This document shows positions 11,500-22,455 of a stretch of DNA of 64,000 nt, piece by piece. The position numbers and the translations under genes are program-made. The DNA comes from Lepas anatifera. Lineage: Eukaryota > Arthropoda > Thecostraca > Lepadidae. How positions within the stretch are numbered: the stretch's first letter is position 1; each line of letters starts with the position of its first letter. Where the stretch lies: NCBI GenBank assembly GCA_034440635.1, contig JAOTON010001820.1, positions 1,422,501 through 1,486,500 on the forward strand, in the 5' to 3' direction. The notes beneath the pieces were generated by a model. It saw nothing but the letters and a program-made list of their open reading frames with translations. It was not told where the DNA came from and made no database searches.

Positions 11500-13060
11500 T
11501 GGGCCTTTTCATCATCCAACACGGAGCAAAGAACTTGTTTCCCTCTTCTGGTATAGTATCTGGTTGTACTTCGGCAGCGCTCCCAATTAGTCCTCACTCT
11601 CAATACGGTCCGACGGTAAAGTTTTAGATTTATGAGTTTCTCTCTCCTCCTTCCATCGGTTACCTTGGGACCGGGCCCAAATCCTCTCCACTCAGCAGAA
11701 ACCCATCGCGACACTCCCGAATTCAGCGAACTCGATCCCCGGCTAGCCTGTGCGGACTGCCGCTGTCTCGCCAGTACCGAAGAGCATCCTCGGATGGTGT
11801 GGCAAATAATCAAGCCAATAGAGAGCAAGGTATGCTAGAGATGTTAGAAAGACATAATGTTAATACATCTCCTGGTTTATGGTTTAAAGCTCATTTAAAG
11901 CTCATCATTTTCATGGATACATTTCCGCTGAATTTCTCGCGATACAAGTGAACGCGCCTCCACCAATCAGCGGCCGCCATCCGCCGGCAGTCGCGATTGC
12001 CTGCGGGCACAGAGGTTACAGAGGTCACGCTGGGCGCAGCTGACGCAGAGTTCAAGCCTCCGTGGGGAGGGGTCGCGGGCGGATTGTAATACCTGCGTGA
12101 GTGGTGTTGAAAATGGTGGTCGTTGTGCCTGGTGTCAGGCTGAGGGAGGGGGACCGGTGTAGATGACATTCTGTGCACGTGGGTGGATGTAAGGGTTAGG
12201 TGTTTGTGCAATGTGCCGTGCCGATAACACTGGAAAATCGTGACTGCGAGTTCGTTAAACAGTTCTGAGTATGCTTGGCGGAAAAATTGCAGGCGCCAAT
12301 TTCGAGTCCATAGTATTTTTCGGTATCAGGGTAGGTGATGCAGTTTTTCAAGACTTGTTTTAAAATTGACAAACTTTTTAGTAATGCAATACACACGGTA
12401 TATATGACATAAAAGCCTGTCTGACATTTCATGCGTATGCAACACTTGAAATCAAAAATGCTAAAATGCCAATTTGAGGCGGAGAGGTAAGTAGTTCTGA
12501 TCGTGTAAACAAGGAGAGTCCAAGGCAAAGCACAAGATGCCCGAGGGAATTAACTGATAAGTATGTATATTTTAATGGAATTAAAATTACTGTATTCCTT
12601 TAGCATACGCCATTCCCCTACCAGTTACCACATCCTTTCGATGTCGCCGCCACTTGGCCTCCTGGCAGCCAGAAGCTACTGTGCACGGCCGTCCAACCGT
12701 GATCATCCGACCTTCTGCCTTTAGGCCTATGCAAATCAGTTTTTATGCTATGATACTCCGTTATTAATTTCCCGGGTGACGTCGCCGTTCCTAGTTAGTT
12801 ATTGTTTATTACTATCGCTAGTTGTAAAAAGTTAATGTATGTACATACCTACCGTTGTTAGATTAAGACTCTCAGCATTCGCATTATACCTAATTTGGTG
12901 AAATTGAGGCAGGTGACCTCACAAGCAGTGTCAAGCACTGAAAAGGCGAATCCTAGCGAAATAAATAATTTTGTTGATAGATGGTGATTTTTCAGACCAA
13001 AATTTATGTACTGACCGAAACAATACAGCGTGAAATAATTTTGATAAGAGGATGGGAGAG
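11500..13060. repeat. R repeat, copy 1
   Basis: Dispersed repeat shared with 27887-28070 (left part) and 35884-37260 (right part). Landmarks are ATCCAACACGGAGC, CACTCAGCAGA, the CCAAT-bearing CCTCCACCAATCAGCGGCCG, and TATACCTAATTTGGTG. No open frame is conserved between copies. About 400 bp (12335-12735) is missing from the other copy. Class unknown. Confidence 0.7.
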
Positions 13061-13346
13061 GACAATAATAAAACATCAAGCAACGTTAATTAAATTCTGT
13101 CCAGCGGCGACAGTTTTATCAACGGCTGTGTTTTTAGCATGTCAAAGTGTTTAAAATGTAATTGTGAAATCTTTACAGCACGGCACACGTCAGTGGAAAC
13201 GGTAGCTGAACACAATTCAATAAACAGTCTCTAAATAAAGCAGCAGTTGGTTGTTTCGTGGATTTTAATGGGCGGTACCATGCCGTACCATGCAGGGCTG
13301 TAAACTTCTATCTTTATGTTAAAGGTTTATTCTCGCTGTCTCCAGG

Positions 13347-13619
13347 ATGCATGAATATTTTTGTATTTGCCTATACAGATATGAAAATAAGCTACTGTTT
13401 AAGAAAGCTCTTTCCACAAGTAACAACTCCATTTTAGCTACTTTGAGGACTAACAAAGTCTCTCTTGAAGGTATTTTAGCCCAAAATTGTTTGTGTATTA
13501 GAAGAAAATATGGCCTCTTGCAATTAGATTTGGACAGTAGCTCCTATTCAGACATTAGGCGATGCTTGAGAGGTATGATATCGCACAAAGCTGCAGAAAT
13601 CAAAGAAGGCATTGGCTGA
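13347..13619 (+). CDS. Unrecognised 90-residue open frame, possible gene or retrotransposon 3' end
   Basis: An ATG-started frame of 90 codons, fairly balanced in composition (KALSTSNNSILATLRTNK, then LEGILAQNCLCIRRKYG, ending KAAEIKEGIG and TGA). A short 3' region follows with AATAAA at 13776 and an (ATT)n run. That layout fits the last exon of a gene or the 3' end of a non-LTR retrotransposon. I do not recognise a domain; no upstream part, promoter or splice acceptor is clear. Read through the whole frame it could equally be chance. Confidence 0.2.
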   Translation: MHEYFCICLYRYENKLLFKKALSTSNNSILATLRTNKVSLEGILAQNCLCIRRKYGLLQLDLDSSSYSDIRRCLRGMISHKAAEIKEGIG

Positions 13620-13782
13620 TTTAATGTCGATTAGGGCTGCCTAAAACAGTGTTTTAGGCAAGTATTATGTACTATATTAGGATGTGTGTGTATTTGACTA
13701 ATGACATCTGATATGCACGTGTAATGATATGTGATGCGTATGTGAATGCATGTGTGATATACACCATGAGTGTGAAATAAAC

Positions 13783-13805
13783 ATTATTATTATTATTATT
13801 ATTAT
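13783..13805 (+). repeat. (ATT)n microsatellite
   Basis: Seven ATT units follow an AATAAA (13776-13781), an arrangement also seen at the 3' end of some non-LTR retrotransposons. Confidence 0.9.
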
Positions 13806-14416
13806 ACAGACTTCAAAGATAAATGCGCGTGCGTTGGATAAATTTTGACAAGTTTTCAGTTTTCCCAAGCTCATGTGTATTTTATTCACAGTTTTAAGGT
13901 CAATATCAACGCATTGAAGTGAATCATTCAATTAATGCTCATGACATTCAGAAGTACATTGCCCTTGGAAAAAATAGTTACACCGTAAAAAGACCAGAAG
14001 CTCGCTCAGCCTATTCAAATTGCTCTGTACTGAACACGGTATTTTCAGCAGGGATGCGGAGCCGGGCCGGAGCCGGTCAGAGCCGACCATTCTGCCCGGA
14101 GCCGGAGCCGGAGCCGCCGAAACACTTTTGATCGGAGCCGGCCGGAGCCGGAGCCGTCAGAAAGGTTCTGGCCCGGCTCCCAAAGAGCTCTAAAATTACC
14201 AAAAATCAAACGTCAAATGGTTACATTTTACTCGTGAGATGTCGCATGGAAACACCTTTATTCACCTGAAATATTACATTTTCTCAATATGTTATGTATA
14301 TCGAGATTAATGAAATATTGCAACTAGGGTGTTCCGTAGACGGTCTCACCTCGGGCTGGTGATGCGCCCCGGAAATTTAGCATGGGCAGAAATTGGCAAC
14401 AAATGAAAGCATTGGC

Positions 14417-14745
14417 GGACACTGGCGGATCCATGGGGAGCAAAAAGGCATTTGCCCCCAAACTGCCCAATTTTCGGCGATTTTATTAAAAAACATATGT
14501 TTTTTTCGATTTATCCCATACCGTCGGCCTTCATCCGCCCCTGTTGACAGACGCAGGGGATGCCATTCCGGTCATGCCCCCAGGCCCTGGAAGGGGCAGA
14601 CTATCTTTGGCCCCCAAAGACCGAAGAAATTGTTTGAAAAAGGTGTTTACACTAGGTCTGTCGAGCAATAAAATCTGCTCCCACCTCCCCCAGGAGCGGT
14701 ATCATGTACTCGGAGAAGTAGTTTATACTAGGTCTGTCGAGAACC
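14417..14745. mobile_element. MITE-like fragment with hAT-type end
   Basis: It begins near ACTGGCGGATCCATGGGG, an end typical of arthropod hAT MITEs. From about 14560 it is homologous to 30618-30945 (shared ATTCCGGTCATG, CTATCTTT, TTTGAAAAAGGTG, CTGTCGAG). No clear right end or target duplication. Confidence 0.5.
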
Positions 14746-14762
14746 CAGGGCAAAAGGCGCAG

Positions 14763-15033
14763 AAAACAGCATCCCCGTCACTCGATGCGGCACTAGCCGA
14801 CTTCAAAAACCTGGGTCGCCTAAAGAGGGCGACCGTATGCGACATCTTAGATAGATATCCAGCCATCATCCAGCCAGCTAGCCTGGTAATAGCCGCGCTA
14901 CCAGTTACTCAGGTGTCCGTGGAGAGGTTGTTCTCCGCGATGAAGCTACGCTTACTGATCTCAGGTCCAGACTAAGAGCAGACATATTGAGGCAATGTTG
15001 CTGCTCCGCTCCAACCGCGATTGGGTGGTGTAA
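14763..15033 (+). pseudogene. hAT transposase C-terminal dimerisation domain, frameshifted
   Basis: The translation contains PVTQVSVERLFSAMKL, the hallmark of the hAT C-terminal domain. The motif continues only after changing frame: DLRSRLRADI near 14955-14985, then a second shift into EAMLLLRSNRDW ending at TAA 15031-15033. Upstream, about 50 residues (SLDAALADFKNL... CDILDRYPAII) fit the region before this domain. Two frameshifts and loss of the catalytic core make it non-functional. It sits in the sense orientation of the enclosing hAT element, whose own transposase it likely was. Confidence 0.78.
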
Positions 15034-15147
15034 AGAGCGAACCAGCTGCTGGGCCCTGGGCAGTAGGGTGGTTGGTTCCGATTTTTCTCGAAAAGGAATT
15101 ATGCCATCAGCCTATCTGATGTTTTTTTATGTTGAACACTGTTAGCT

Positions 15148-17548
15148 TAGGGTCGTTCAAAATTTTTTTTTTCAGACTCGAAGCCACTTTTTGCCATTAT
15201 ATATTCAATTCTGATTTCAATGAGCCACATTCCAAGCGTCTACGACAGCGGGAAAGATCGCCTAAAAACGGTTAAAGATTTCATGTTTCGGGCGCGATTG
15301 GTCGCCCGGCGTTGCAGTCTCCCCTTGTTAAATTGGGATGTAAGGGTGCATAACCTACCAGTAAGACAGCGTGGCATGTGCGTGCGTATAAGAGCGGTAG
15401 ATGGGATTTAACATGCATGCATTTACTTTTCAGATGTATTTGTAGCGCAATACAAATACATGTTATTCCACAAAGACCTGAAATTAAATGATTCAGCACC
15501 TTTTACTCTAAATCCCCACAGAACATGAATGCCTTCCGGAGGCGAACCTTTCTCTAGTAACTATCGCTGGAGAACGTCGTGCAGGTGCTTCTTCCTATTC
15601 TCCTGCGAACTATTTAAGAGCTCTGGTACTGTTAAAAGAAGATCCTGTTTCATATTTTTACCCTTTAGGTGGCTCACGAAATCTTCCACCAGCTTCACAC
15701 CACGTTCTGTGGGATCATTCACGAGAGAAAGTTCTGGAATACCTTGAAACAGGGGAAGCTATACCAGCTTCTCAACGGAGCCATTTCTGGTCAGAATATT
15801 TCAGATTCAGGCGCTCGAATACCAGCCAGCTGTCAGGAGTTACAAGCTGGCTGAGGCTTAGTACCGACCATTTACAGAGCTCTTCATAGCCTCTATCGGA
15901 AACTTAAGCCTGCCCTAGTCAAATGTGAATCGTTTGCTGTTTTGGCCAATTGTTGTGCGACTGGCTCCTTACCTCCACGATGGTGGTTCTCACCATCGCG
16001 ACAGAATACAACTTTCTGTGCACAGATACACAGCTGATGACAAATTGACTTCAGCACATTCAGGGCGATTTCTATATTAACTTAATGAAAGCACTGCATT
16101 GCATTTAGGTATGGATAGCTTTGAGGCTCATAGAAGGCTCTAAAGCTGACTATCCGCGACGGAGGAACCCAAATGCATGGTTTAGAACCACTTATAAGGA
16201 AAGCCGCTAACTATTTCGGAGTCTGAGTGGATCAGTCGGTTAGCGCTTGAGCTTGGCTTGGCCAATGACATTCATTATGTGCTGGGTGTCGGGGTTCAAG
16301 CCCACCCAGAGGCAGAATCTGGCGCGCTGCTCTAGCCCGAGCTAATTCTTTCCCCTCTCCTCTGATACCATATGACCTGAGCAGTTGATGCGTTGTTAAA
16401 CTTCAAAAATTATAATATTCTGTCTTTAAGTATCTTCTGGAATGATGAACGGAATCTGACACAGTAGTAGCACACACTTCATGCCATAAATGTCCTATAT
16501 TCCATAATATGGCTCGCTGGTGAGCTCCGGGTCTTCTAAACAGACAGTTGTTGGAGACAACCTCTCCTGACAGCCACACGTAAACCAGCTTGCGCAATTC
16601 GAGGTAATACTCCGGTATTGTGTAGAGGCGCTGAAGTCAATGTGCAAACGCAACTGTTATTTGTGACCAGAAAGTTATAATCTGCTCCGCAAATAAGAAT
16701 CACAATGCTGAAGGTAAAAAGGCAGTGATGCAGTACCTGGCCTAAACAGCAAAACCATCCACCTTTCAGTTAGGTAGGCTAAAGTTTCCGACAGAGGCTA
16801 TGAAGAGCTCGGCTCGATACCAAGCCTCTCCCAATTTCTCATTCGTGAAAGCTGGATGGTATTCGAGCGCCTGAATCTGAAAGATTCTGACATGAAATGG
16901 CTCCGTTGAGAAGCTGGTGACTGGTATAGCTTCCCTGTTTCAGGTATTCCAGAACTTACTGTCGTGAATGGTCCCACAGACGTGGTGTGAAGCTGGTGGA
17001 TGATTTCGTGAGCCACCTAAAGGGTAAAAAGATGAAACAGGATTTTCTTTTATTATTACCAGAGCTCTTTAATAGTTCGCAGGAGAATAGGGAGAAGCAT
17101 CTGCCTCACGACGTTCTCCAGCGATAGTTACTAGAGAAAGGTTGCCTCCGGAAGGTATTCCTGTTCTGTCGGGATTTAGAGTACTAGGGTGCTGAATCAT
17201 TTAATTTCAGGTCTTTGTGGAATAACATGTATTTGTATTGCGCTGCAAATACATCTGACAAGTAGATGCCTGCATGTTAAATCCCATCTACCGCTCTTAT
17301 ACGCACGCACATGCCAGGCTGTCTTTACTGGTAGGTTATGCACCCCTTTCATCCCAATTTAACAAGGGGAGACTGCAACGCCGGGTGGCCAATTGCGCCC
17401 GAAACATGAAATCTTTAACCGTTTTGAGGCGATCTTTCCCGCTGTCGTAGACGCTTGGAATATGGCTCATTGAAATCAGAATTGAATATATAATGGAAAA
17501 AGTGGGTTCGAATCTGAAAAGTTAAAAATATTTTTTTGAACGACCCTG
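15148..17548. mobile_element. 2.4-kb foldback element inside the hAT transposon
   Basis: Two arms of about 0.7 kb (about 15148-15860 and 16795-17548) are reverse complements of each other. Outer ends read YAGGGTCGTTCAA in inverted orientation. The flanks share CTGTTAGCT (15139-15147 and 17549-17557), so the target duplication is 8 or 9 bp. Ends and duplication length suggest a hAT-type non-autonomous element. The central spacer (about 15870-16790) contains a tRNA-derived SINE and no recognisable gene. Confidence 0.75.
16218..16410 (+). mobile_element. tRNA-derived SINE in the foldback spacer
   Basis: The head has an A-box-like GTGGATCAGTCGGTTAGCGC and a B-box GGGGTTCAAGCCC. The tail (ACCATATGACC, GCAGTTGATGCG) matches the tail shared by the other SINEs in this window. 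It is the fourth nesting level: recombinase gene, hAT, foldback, SINE. Confidence 0.65.
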
Positions 17549-18953
17549 CTGTTAGCTCATCGAAGTTTTTCTTTGCGGGCTGTCCAAGGTTTACTTGATC
17601 GTTGTATCTTTAATTTTTATGTGGGTTTGCGGGCATATCTGACCCATATTTCTGTTTGCCATAACAGTGCAGTGCAGTTTGCCATATGACGGCACTGCAG
17701 TGTAGGTTGGTCCAGTTTTGAGGTTCACGGCCTTTGGCATCTGGTCCGAGCGTTCGTTCATCCAGTCGCCATTTTTCACTCGTAGAAATAAAGTCACTTT
17801 GTATCCGATGGACTTTCACGCCCTTGAGAACGTTTCGATCACATTTTGGATATAGGTACATTGCCGGGCCGGCCGGCCGGAGCCGGTCGGGCCGACTATT
17901 TTGCCCGGGCCGGAGCCGTTGGACACTTTAACCCGGAGCCGGAGCCGAAATCATAACCCCGGACCGGGCCGGGCCGAGCCGTCCAAAATTGTCTCGCCGC
18001 ATCCCTGATTTTCAGTGAACCCGAGGAGATAGACCCAGCAAGTTTTAACTCCATCTTGTGCTAATTCAGTTGGGATTTGAAAAAGAAAGATGACAGTGAA
18101 TATGAACCAGTAACGATCCGGAACTTGATTGGTAGCCTGCAAAAATATCTTAGAGAGCATCGGTATGGGAAGGGTATTTTTCACGACAGGGAATTTCAAG
18201 ATGTAAGAGGACGTACCTACCCAAAACAAAAATGAAGCTGCTAAAGGAGAAAGGTCTTGGAAATCGTCCACGAACAGCTGCATCCCTTGACTCTGCAAAG
18301 TAGCCAAGCTGTGTGATACGAACATATTTTCCCTGTTGCATCCTCTGGGACTACTTTGCGTGATTTTCTTCACATTCACAATGAATTTCCGCATGCCAAG
18401 TAGCCTGGAACACAAAAACCTACAGTGGGATGATATCACTTTGAAAAGAGACCACCAAGGCCGAGAGTATCTGCAATTCAATGAAAGTTTAACAGAAACA
18501 AGAAACGGTTCCAATGTGCGTGATGCACGCAAGACTCGTCCTCAGCTCTGGGCTGATCCGTCTCTTGGAGATAGAGACCTAGTCGAAGCCTATAAGCTGT
18601 ATTGCACGAAGCGGGCTAGCATTCATGGAACCCCTGGTCATCCCTTCTACTAGGCCGTTAACTATCACGCGAACTATTTGAGCGGAAAGCCATGGTTCAA
18701 ACATATGGCAGTGGAAAGGAACTCGCTTGCAAATCTGATGGAAAAGGCTGCTGAAATCGCGGGATAAGTGGAAAAAATACCATCAACCACTCAGCAAGAA
18801 AAACCATGGCACAGGCCCTGCGCGATGCTGGGTTCTCAACCCAAGACATCATGGATTAAACTGGACACAAAAAACCCGTTTCGATCCTAAACTATAGTCA
18901 TATCTCCGACGAGACACAGCGAAGAATGTCGGCAGTACTCAATGCGTCATCAA

Positions 18954-19265
18954 CAGTGGCGGATCCAGGGGGGACAAAAAAGGCATTTGCCCCCCCCCCT
19001 CCCCCAAAACGGAAAAGCTCGGGGCAAAACTATGTTTTGCCTCCCCCAAAGCGATCGACTTCCATTTTCCCCCGACCCCTTTTTAGTTTGAAAGCAAGAT
19101 TTTGGTGCTTCAGCTCTCAACTTCAAACAGAACCAGTTAAGTTCAGTGGAAATTTGTGGCCTCGGAAAGGGAGGAAAAATATATTGAGCCCATATTTTTC
19201 ACACCCGGTGACTTTTTTCGACTTTGGTTTGCCCCTCCCAAACCGACCGGCTAGATCCGCCACTG
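18954..19265. mobile_element. 312-bp hAT MITE within the recombinase pseudogene
   Basis: Ends CAGTGGCGGATC are inverted, and the 8-bp duplication GTCATCAA (18946-18953 and 19266-19273) fits the hAT nTnnnnAn rule. Removing the element and one duplication copy leaves the downstream recombinase frame open to its stop at 19494, confirming the boundaries. Confidence 0.85.
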
Positions 19266-19494
19266 GTCATCAACATCAGCAACTACAAAGAGTCACCCCG
19301 GCTTGCATTCGCACATTTTACCACACATGGTGTTTATTAGCCGCGTCTTCCAGAACACCATGCCTCTCAACGCTCCTTCCGTGCCGTGGCAGCAACTGGA
19401 ACCACCGTTATCGGCACCTCTACCGCCATCGCCGCTATCAGCAGCCTCTCTCAGTGACGAAGAGAGAGCATGGTTTTCTCTGGCGCTCGACTAG

Positions 19495-21266
19495 TCCATG
19501 GTACCATGTATTTGTCAATGAGACTCGTGTTGTATTGTACTCAGGCTGATGAAATATACCTATTAGTGTGCGACTACTGTTTCAAAGGGAAGCAAATGAG
19601 AGACGTATTTACTGTACCTGGGGCATTCCGCGACAAATTGACAAATCTCTATGGGTTGGAATAACACCTCCCTATCTCAGATTTTCATGAAAATTTGGGA
19701 CTAGGACTCTCAGTGGTGCTGAAATCGACAGTGGTGTTTTTAGTCTCGTCCGGAAAATGGTTTCGGAGTTATAGCCTCGGGCAATCTTGCCTCGGACGCG
19801 TGCATCAGGATTTTCGCTTGAGTTTTTAGCCATTTAAATTAAATGCATTCCTGCAAAAGGTTACATGAAAGTAATCGCAAAAGTCTGAACAATGCAAATA
19901 TGTAAGTTAAAGTATATTAATTGGCACAAATATATCTAAAATGCACTTCCAAACTTTTGCAAAGATAAGCATACATACTTCCTATATTTTTATTGACTTC
20001 AAAACACCTTCATGTGAAAGAGCATTGCTTAAACTACATATAACGCCAATAAAAAGAATGGAGTCTACTCAGCAAATCAGTGCCGAGCACCGCAGACCGA
20101 GCCCAACACCGTCGCCGGCCACTCAGCCTGCAGTCGGCACGCCGCATAGACGCGTCCGTTTGGTAGTGGTGTACCGGGGAGGGGAGAACTGAGCAAGACT
20201 GCGCTTCGGTGACATTGCGAATGAACTGGATGTGGTGTGGAGGTTACTATTGCTAACACACAATTTAAGCCGTTCCAAAAAAATTAATGTATTACGGGAC
20301 AATTCGTGACAGTTCCGACACTCTGGTCCGTTTGCTGGAAGATGTGGCGGGAGGATAATGCATCAGAAGCCGATTATTACAGTTGTCTTAGCTTTATTTT
20401 AGAACGTTTTCTTTTTCTACCCATATCCTAAAAAAGTTTAGTATATCACAGTTCAATTTATATTAGAAAGCACACATCACACACACAAAAAGTCCCAGAA
20501 CATCTACGCCGACAAATGCTTTTCGAACAAATAATATTAAGACATGATGCTTTACTTAAGATCTGACACACGGATGGGAAGAACGACTCCATCACGTGGC
20601 GCCATTGAACTTCACATATTCAATGTGAAACTCGAACCTTCTGTCCCTCATTATTCGAGAGTTCATGGACAATAACGGTCTTCGAATTAACTGGAACGAA
20701 CTTGTGAATCTTCAATGCTTCTTTTCTCATGATTGCTTTATCGAAACGTTTTCTGAGCTCAGTAGCTATGTTGAAGCATTTCCGGTAGAGATGGAGGCAA
20801 GCAACGGAACACTGCTTTCCGTTTTCCCTTCCAAGCATGATTGCTGAGATCGTAGGCAGGGCATTTAAGGAAAAGTCAGTGGGGGACATTTCTTGTGCTG
20901 GCCATTATAGTGTCTCCAGGGATCAATACCCCATTTAGAGGGATTTAATAAAACTTAGACGCGTTAGTGCTAAAAAATGTTTCTCAATTTTTGTGTTATT
21001 CCATGTCCAGAGATTATAGATACTGCCAGGTTTTTCCGGTGGAAAAGTCAAACCGAGTTAGAAAAAGGGTCAAAGAGGGGCAAAATTTTATTTCCACTAA
21101 AATAGCTAAATAAACACCACAAAAACCAGATTAAGGCTATAACGAACCCTAGCGGTAGTCATAAACCCACAGAAAAAGCGACTTGTATCACTGTTTAAAA
21201 CTAATCGTTGACAGTTTGGTATTGACTTGAGGCAGTATTTTTAGCACACTACCCATCTAATAGGAA
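19495..21266. other. No gene recognised
   Basis: Flank of the recombinase pseudogene. A minus-strand frame of 89 codons at 20620-20889 has no recognisable domain. No element termini seen. Confidence 0.4.
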
Positions 21267-21274
21267 GCCAGGGG

Positions 21275-21531
21275 CAGGGGTGTAGCCAAGGGGGGCGGCA
21301 GGGACAGCCGCCCCTCCCTGAGGGCCCGAAAGGCCCCCCTGAGTACACGAGCCGCGCGAAGCACGGCTTGCCCGCACAATGCTCTGTGGCCAAATTTGAA
21401 ATTTTATACCAGCCAGGGCTCTCTTAAGCCCTCTTCAGCGCTCTATTCTGTAACAAGCAGGATCCTTTTTACTCATAAGGGCCCTTTTGGGGCGCTGCCC
21501 CTCCCTGAGCGAAATCCTGGCTACGCCCCTG
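21275..21531. mobile_element. 257-bp hAT MITE (CAGGGGTGTAGCC ends)
   Basis: Inverted ends CAGGGGTGTAGCCA and TGGCTACGCCCCTG; 8-bp duplication GCCAGGGG (21267-21274, 21532-21539). A second copy in opposite orientation is at 36725-37008. Confidence 0.85.
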
Positions 21532-21619
21532 GCCAGGGGTACCCTTTCAACCCCGTGTGGCCATCGAATGATGCTATCCACATAAACAAAACATTTTTAG
21601 CATCATCAATCATCCTATC

Positions 21620-21830
21620 CCTCACTTTTTGACCAACAATTTCCTGATCTCAGTCAAAATGGGAGTAAACCGGCAATTTGTATAACCAGCCGCTGCGGAA
21701 GGCAACGAGGAGCCCCAAATTCGAAAAGTTTTTGGTACTAACGTGGAAAGTTTGCTGTCAGCATCAGGTTGAAGTTTGGCTGGCCCCCTCACTTTTTTGC
21801 CGGTGGCGACGCTTATGTATGCTACCACCA
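21620..21830. repeat. Dispersed repeat shared with 55140-55340
   Basis: Common stretches include TTTCCTGATCTCAGTCAAAA, CCAGCCGCTG and GCCGGTGGCGAC. A minus-strand frame through it starts with a hydrophobic segment (FLFIFVVVAYISV), but the second copy does not preserve the frame. Confidence 0.6.
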
Positions 21831-22455
21831 CAAAAATAAATAAAAAGGCTAAGCACTTCATACCACAGCACCAGCAACCAGTCTTACGCACTTTGACTAC
21901 ACCGTGTCTCGTCTAAGCCACGAACGAGCTCTAAGCGCTGACAACTGACAGCATGTGAGATGAGAGTATCATGCGATGTCACGGTATTGGCTGGGACGTG
22001 GGCTTCCGGTCGGATAGAACAGGATTTTTGATTGGTTGTAGGTCAGCGTTCATCTCCAGCGTTGTGATTAGTTGATGCTGAGGCTGTTTTGCCGGGATTT
22101 CCAGTAACTACGCGCTTTGTTTCGTCTTCGCACGATGGAGTAGACAGCCACGGGTGGAAATTTTTAACACAAATTTTGTGGATTGCCAATTTGAGACCAG
22201 AAATAGAACAAAGTTATAATTATCGGGTGGTGGTCTGTCTTATTTTCATTAGGTGAGTGTGCATTTGGTCAATTTTAAGCCATCTGTCTATTTCACTGGG
22301 GGGGGGGGGCAATTTCCGGGCACTGGGCGGCATTTCGGCCAACTGGGGAGGGGGGCAAATGGCCCCCAGTTAAAATGTTAAAGAATGGTCTGATCGTAGG
22401 GGGATGGGTAGCCCCATGCCAGTAAAGGTGGTCCGGGGCCTCATACCAGCGCGTG

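Larger units (their letters stand above)
14049..18007 (+). mobile_element. hAT transposon with 8-bp target duplication
   Basis: Terminal inverted repeats CAGGGATGCGG and CCGCATCCCTG are flanked by perfect 8-bp duplications ATTTTCAG (14041-14048 and 18008-18015). Both ends carry dense subterminal GGAGCCGG/GGGCC repeats, as in hAT transposase-binding regions. It contains a plus-strand hAT transposase C-terminus at 14763-15033, so it descends from an autonomous copy, but most of the transposase is gone. A foldback element (15148-17548) and an MITE-like fragment (14417-14745) lie inside. The target was the recombinase gene whose pieces lie on either side. Confidence 0.82.
13919..19494 (+). pseudogene. 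Broken tyrosine-recombinase gene (Crypton/DUF3504-like), split by insertions
   Basis: Pieces of a tyrosine-recombinase domain as found in Crypton transposons and the DUF3504 domains of ZMYM/KIAA1958-like proteins. Piece 1 (about 13919-14048) precedes a 3959-bp hAT insertion. Piece 2 (18016-18953) has an N-terminal part (DDSEYEP, then GSLQKYLREHRYG, then FHDREFQ). The catalytic part follows, with HKNLQWDD, the Arg-bearing motif NHSARKT, and GHKKPVSILNYS with the expected His and Tyr. Piece 3 (19274-19494) is a Pro/Ser-rich tail ending DEERAWFSLALD and a stop. Lesions: an in-frame TAA near 18061, a frameshift near 18228, TAG at 18651, a frameshift near 18760, TAA at 18857, and two transposon insertions. 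The catalytic residues survive in sequence, but the gene cannot make a full protein. Exact N-terminal extent and family placement are uncertain. Confidence 0.7.

Noticed and set aside
11445..11828. 127-codon minus-strand frame
   Set aside because: Within the R repeat; the other R copies do not keep it open.
17951..18532. Minus-strand open frame of 193 codons
   Set aside because: It is antisense to the recombinase motifs on the plus strand and has no domain of its own.
20620..20889. 89-codon minus-strand frame
   Set aside because: Composition is plausible for protein, but no known motif and no gene context; not enough to call.
21622..21891. Minus-strand frame starting with a hydrophobic segment (possible secreted protein)
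   Set aside because: Most of it overlaps a dispersed repeat whose other copy (55140-55340) is not open in the same frame.
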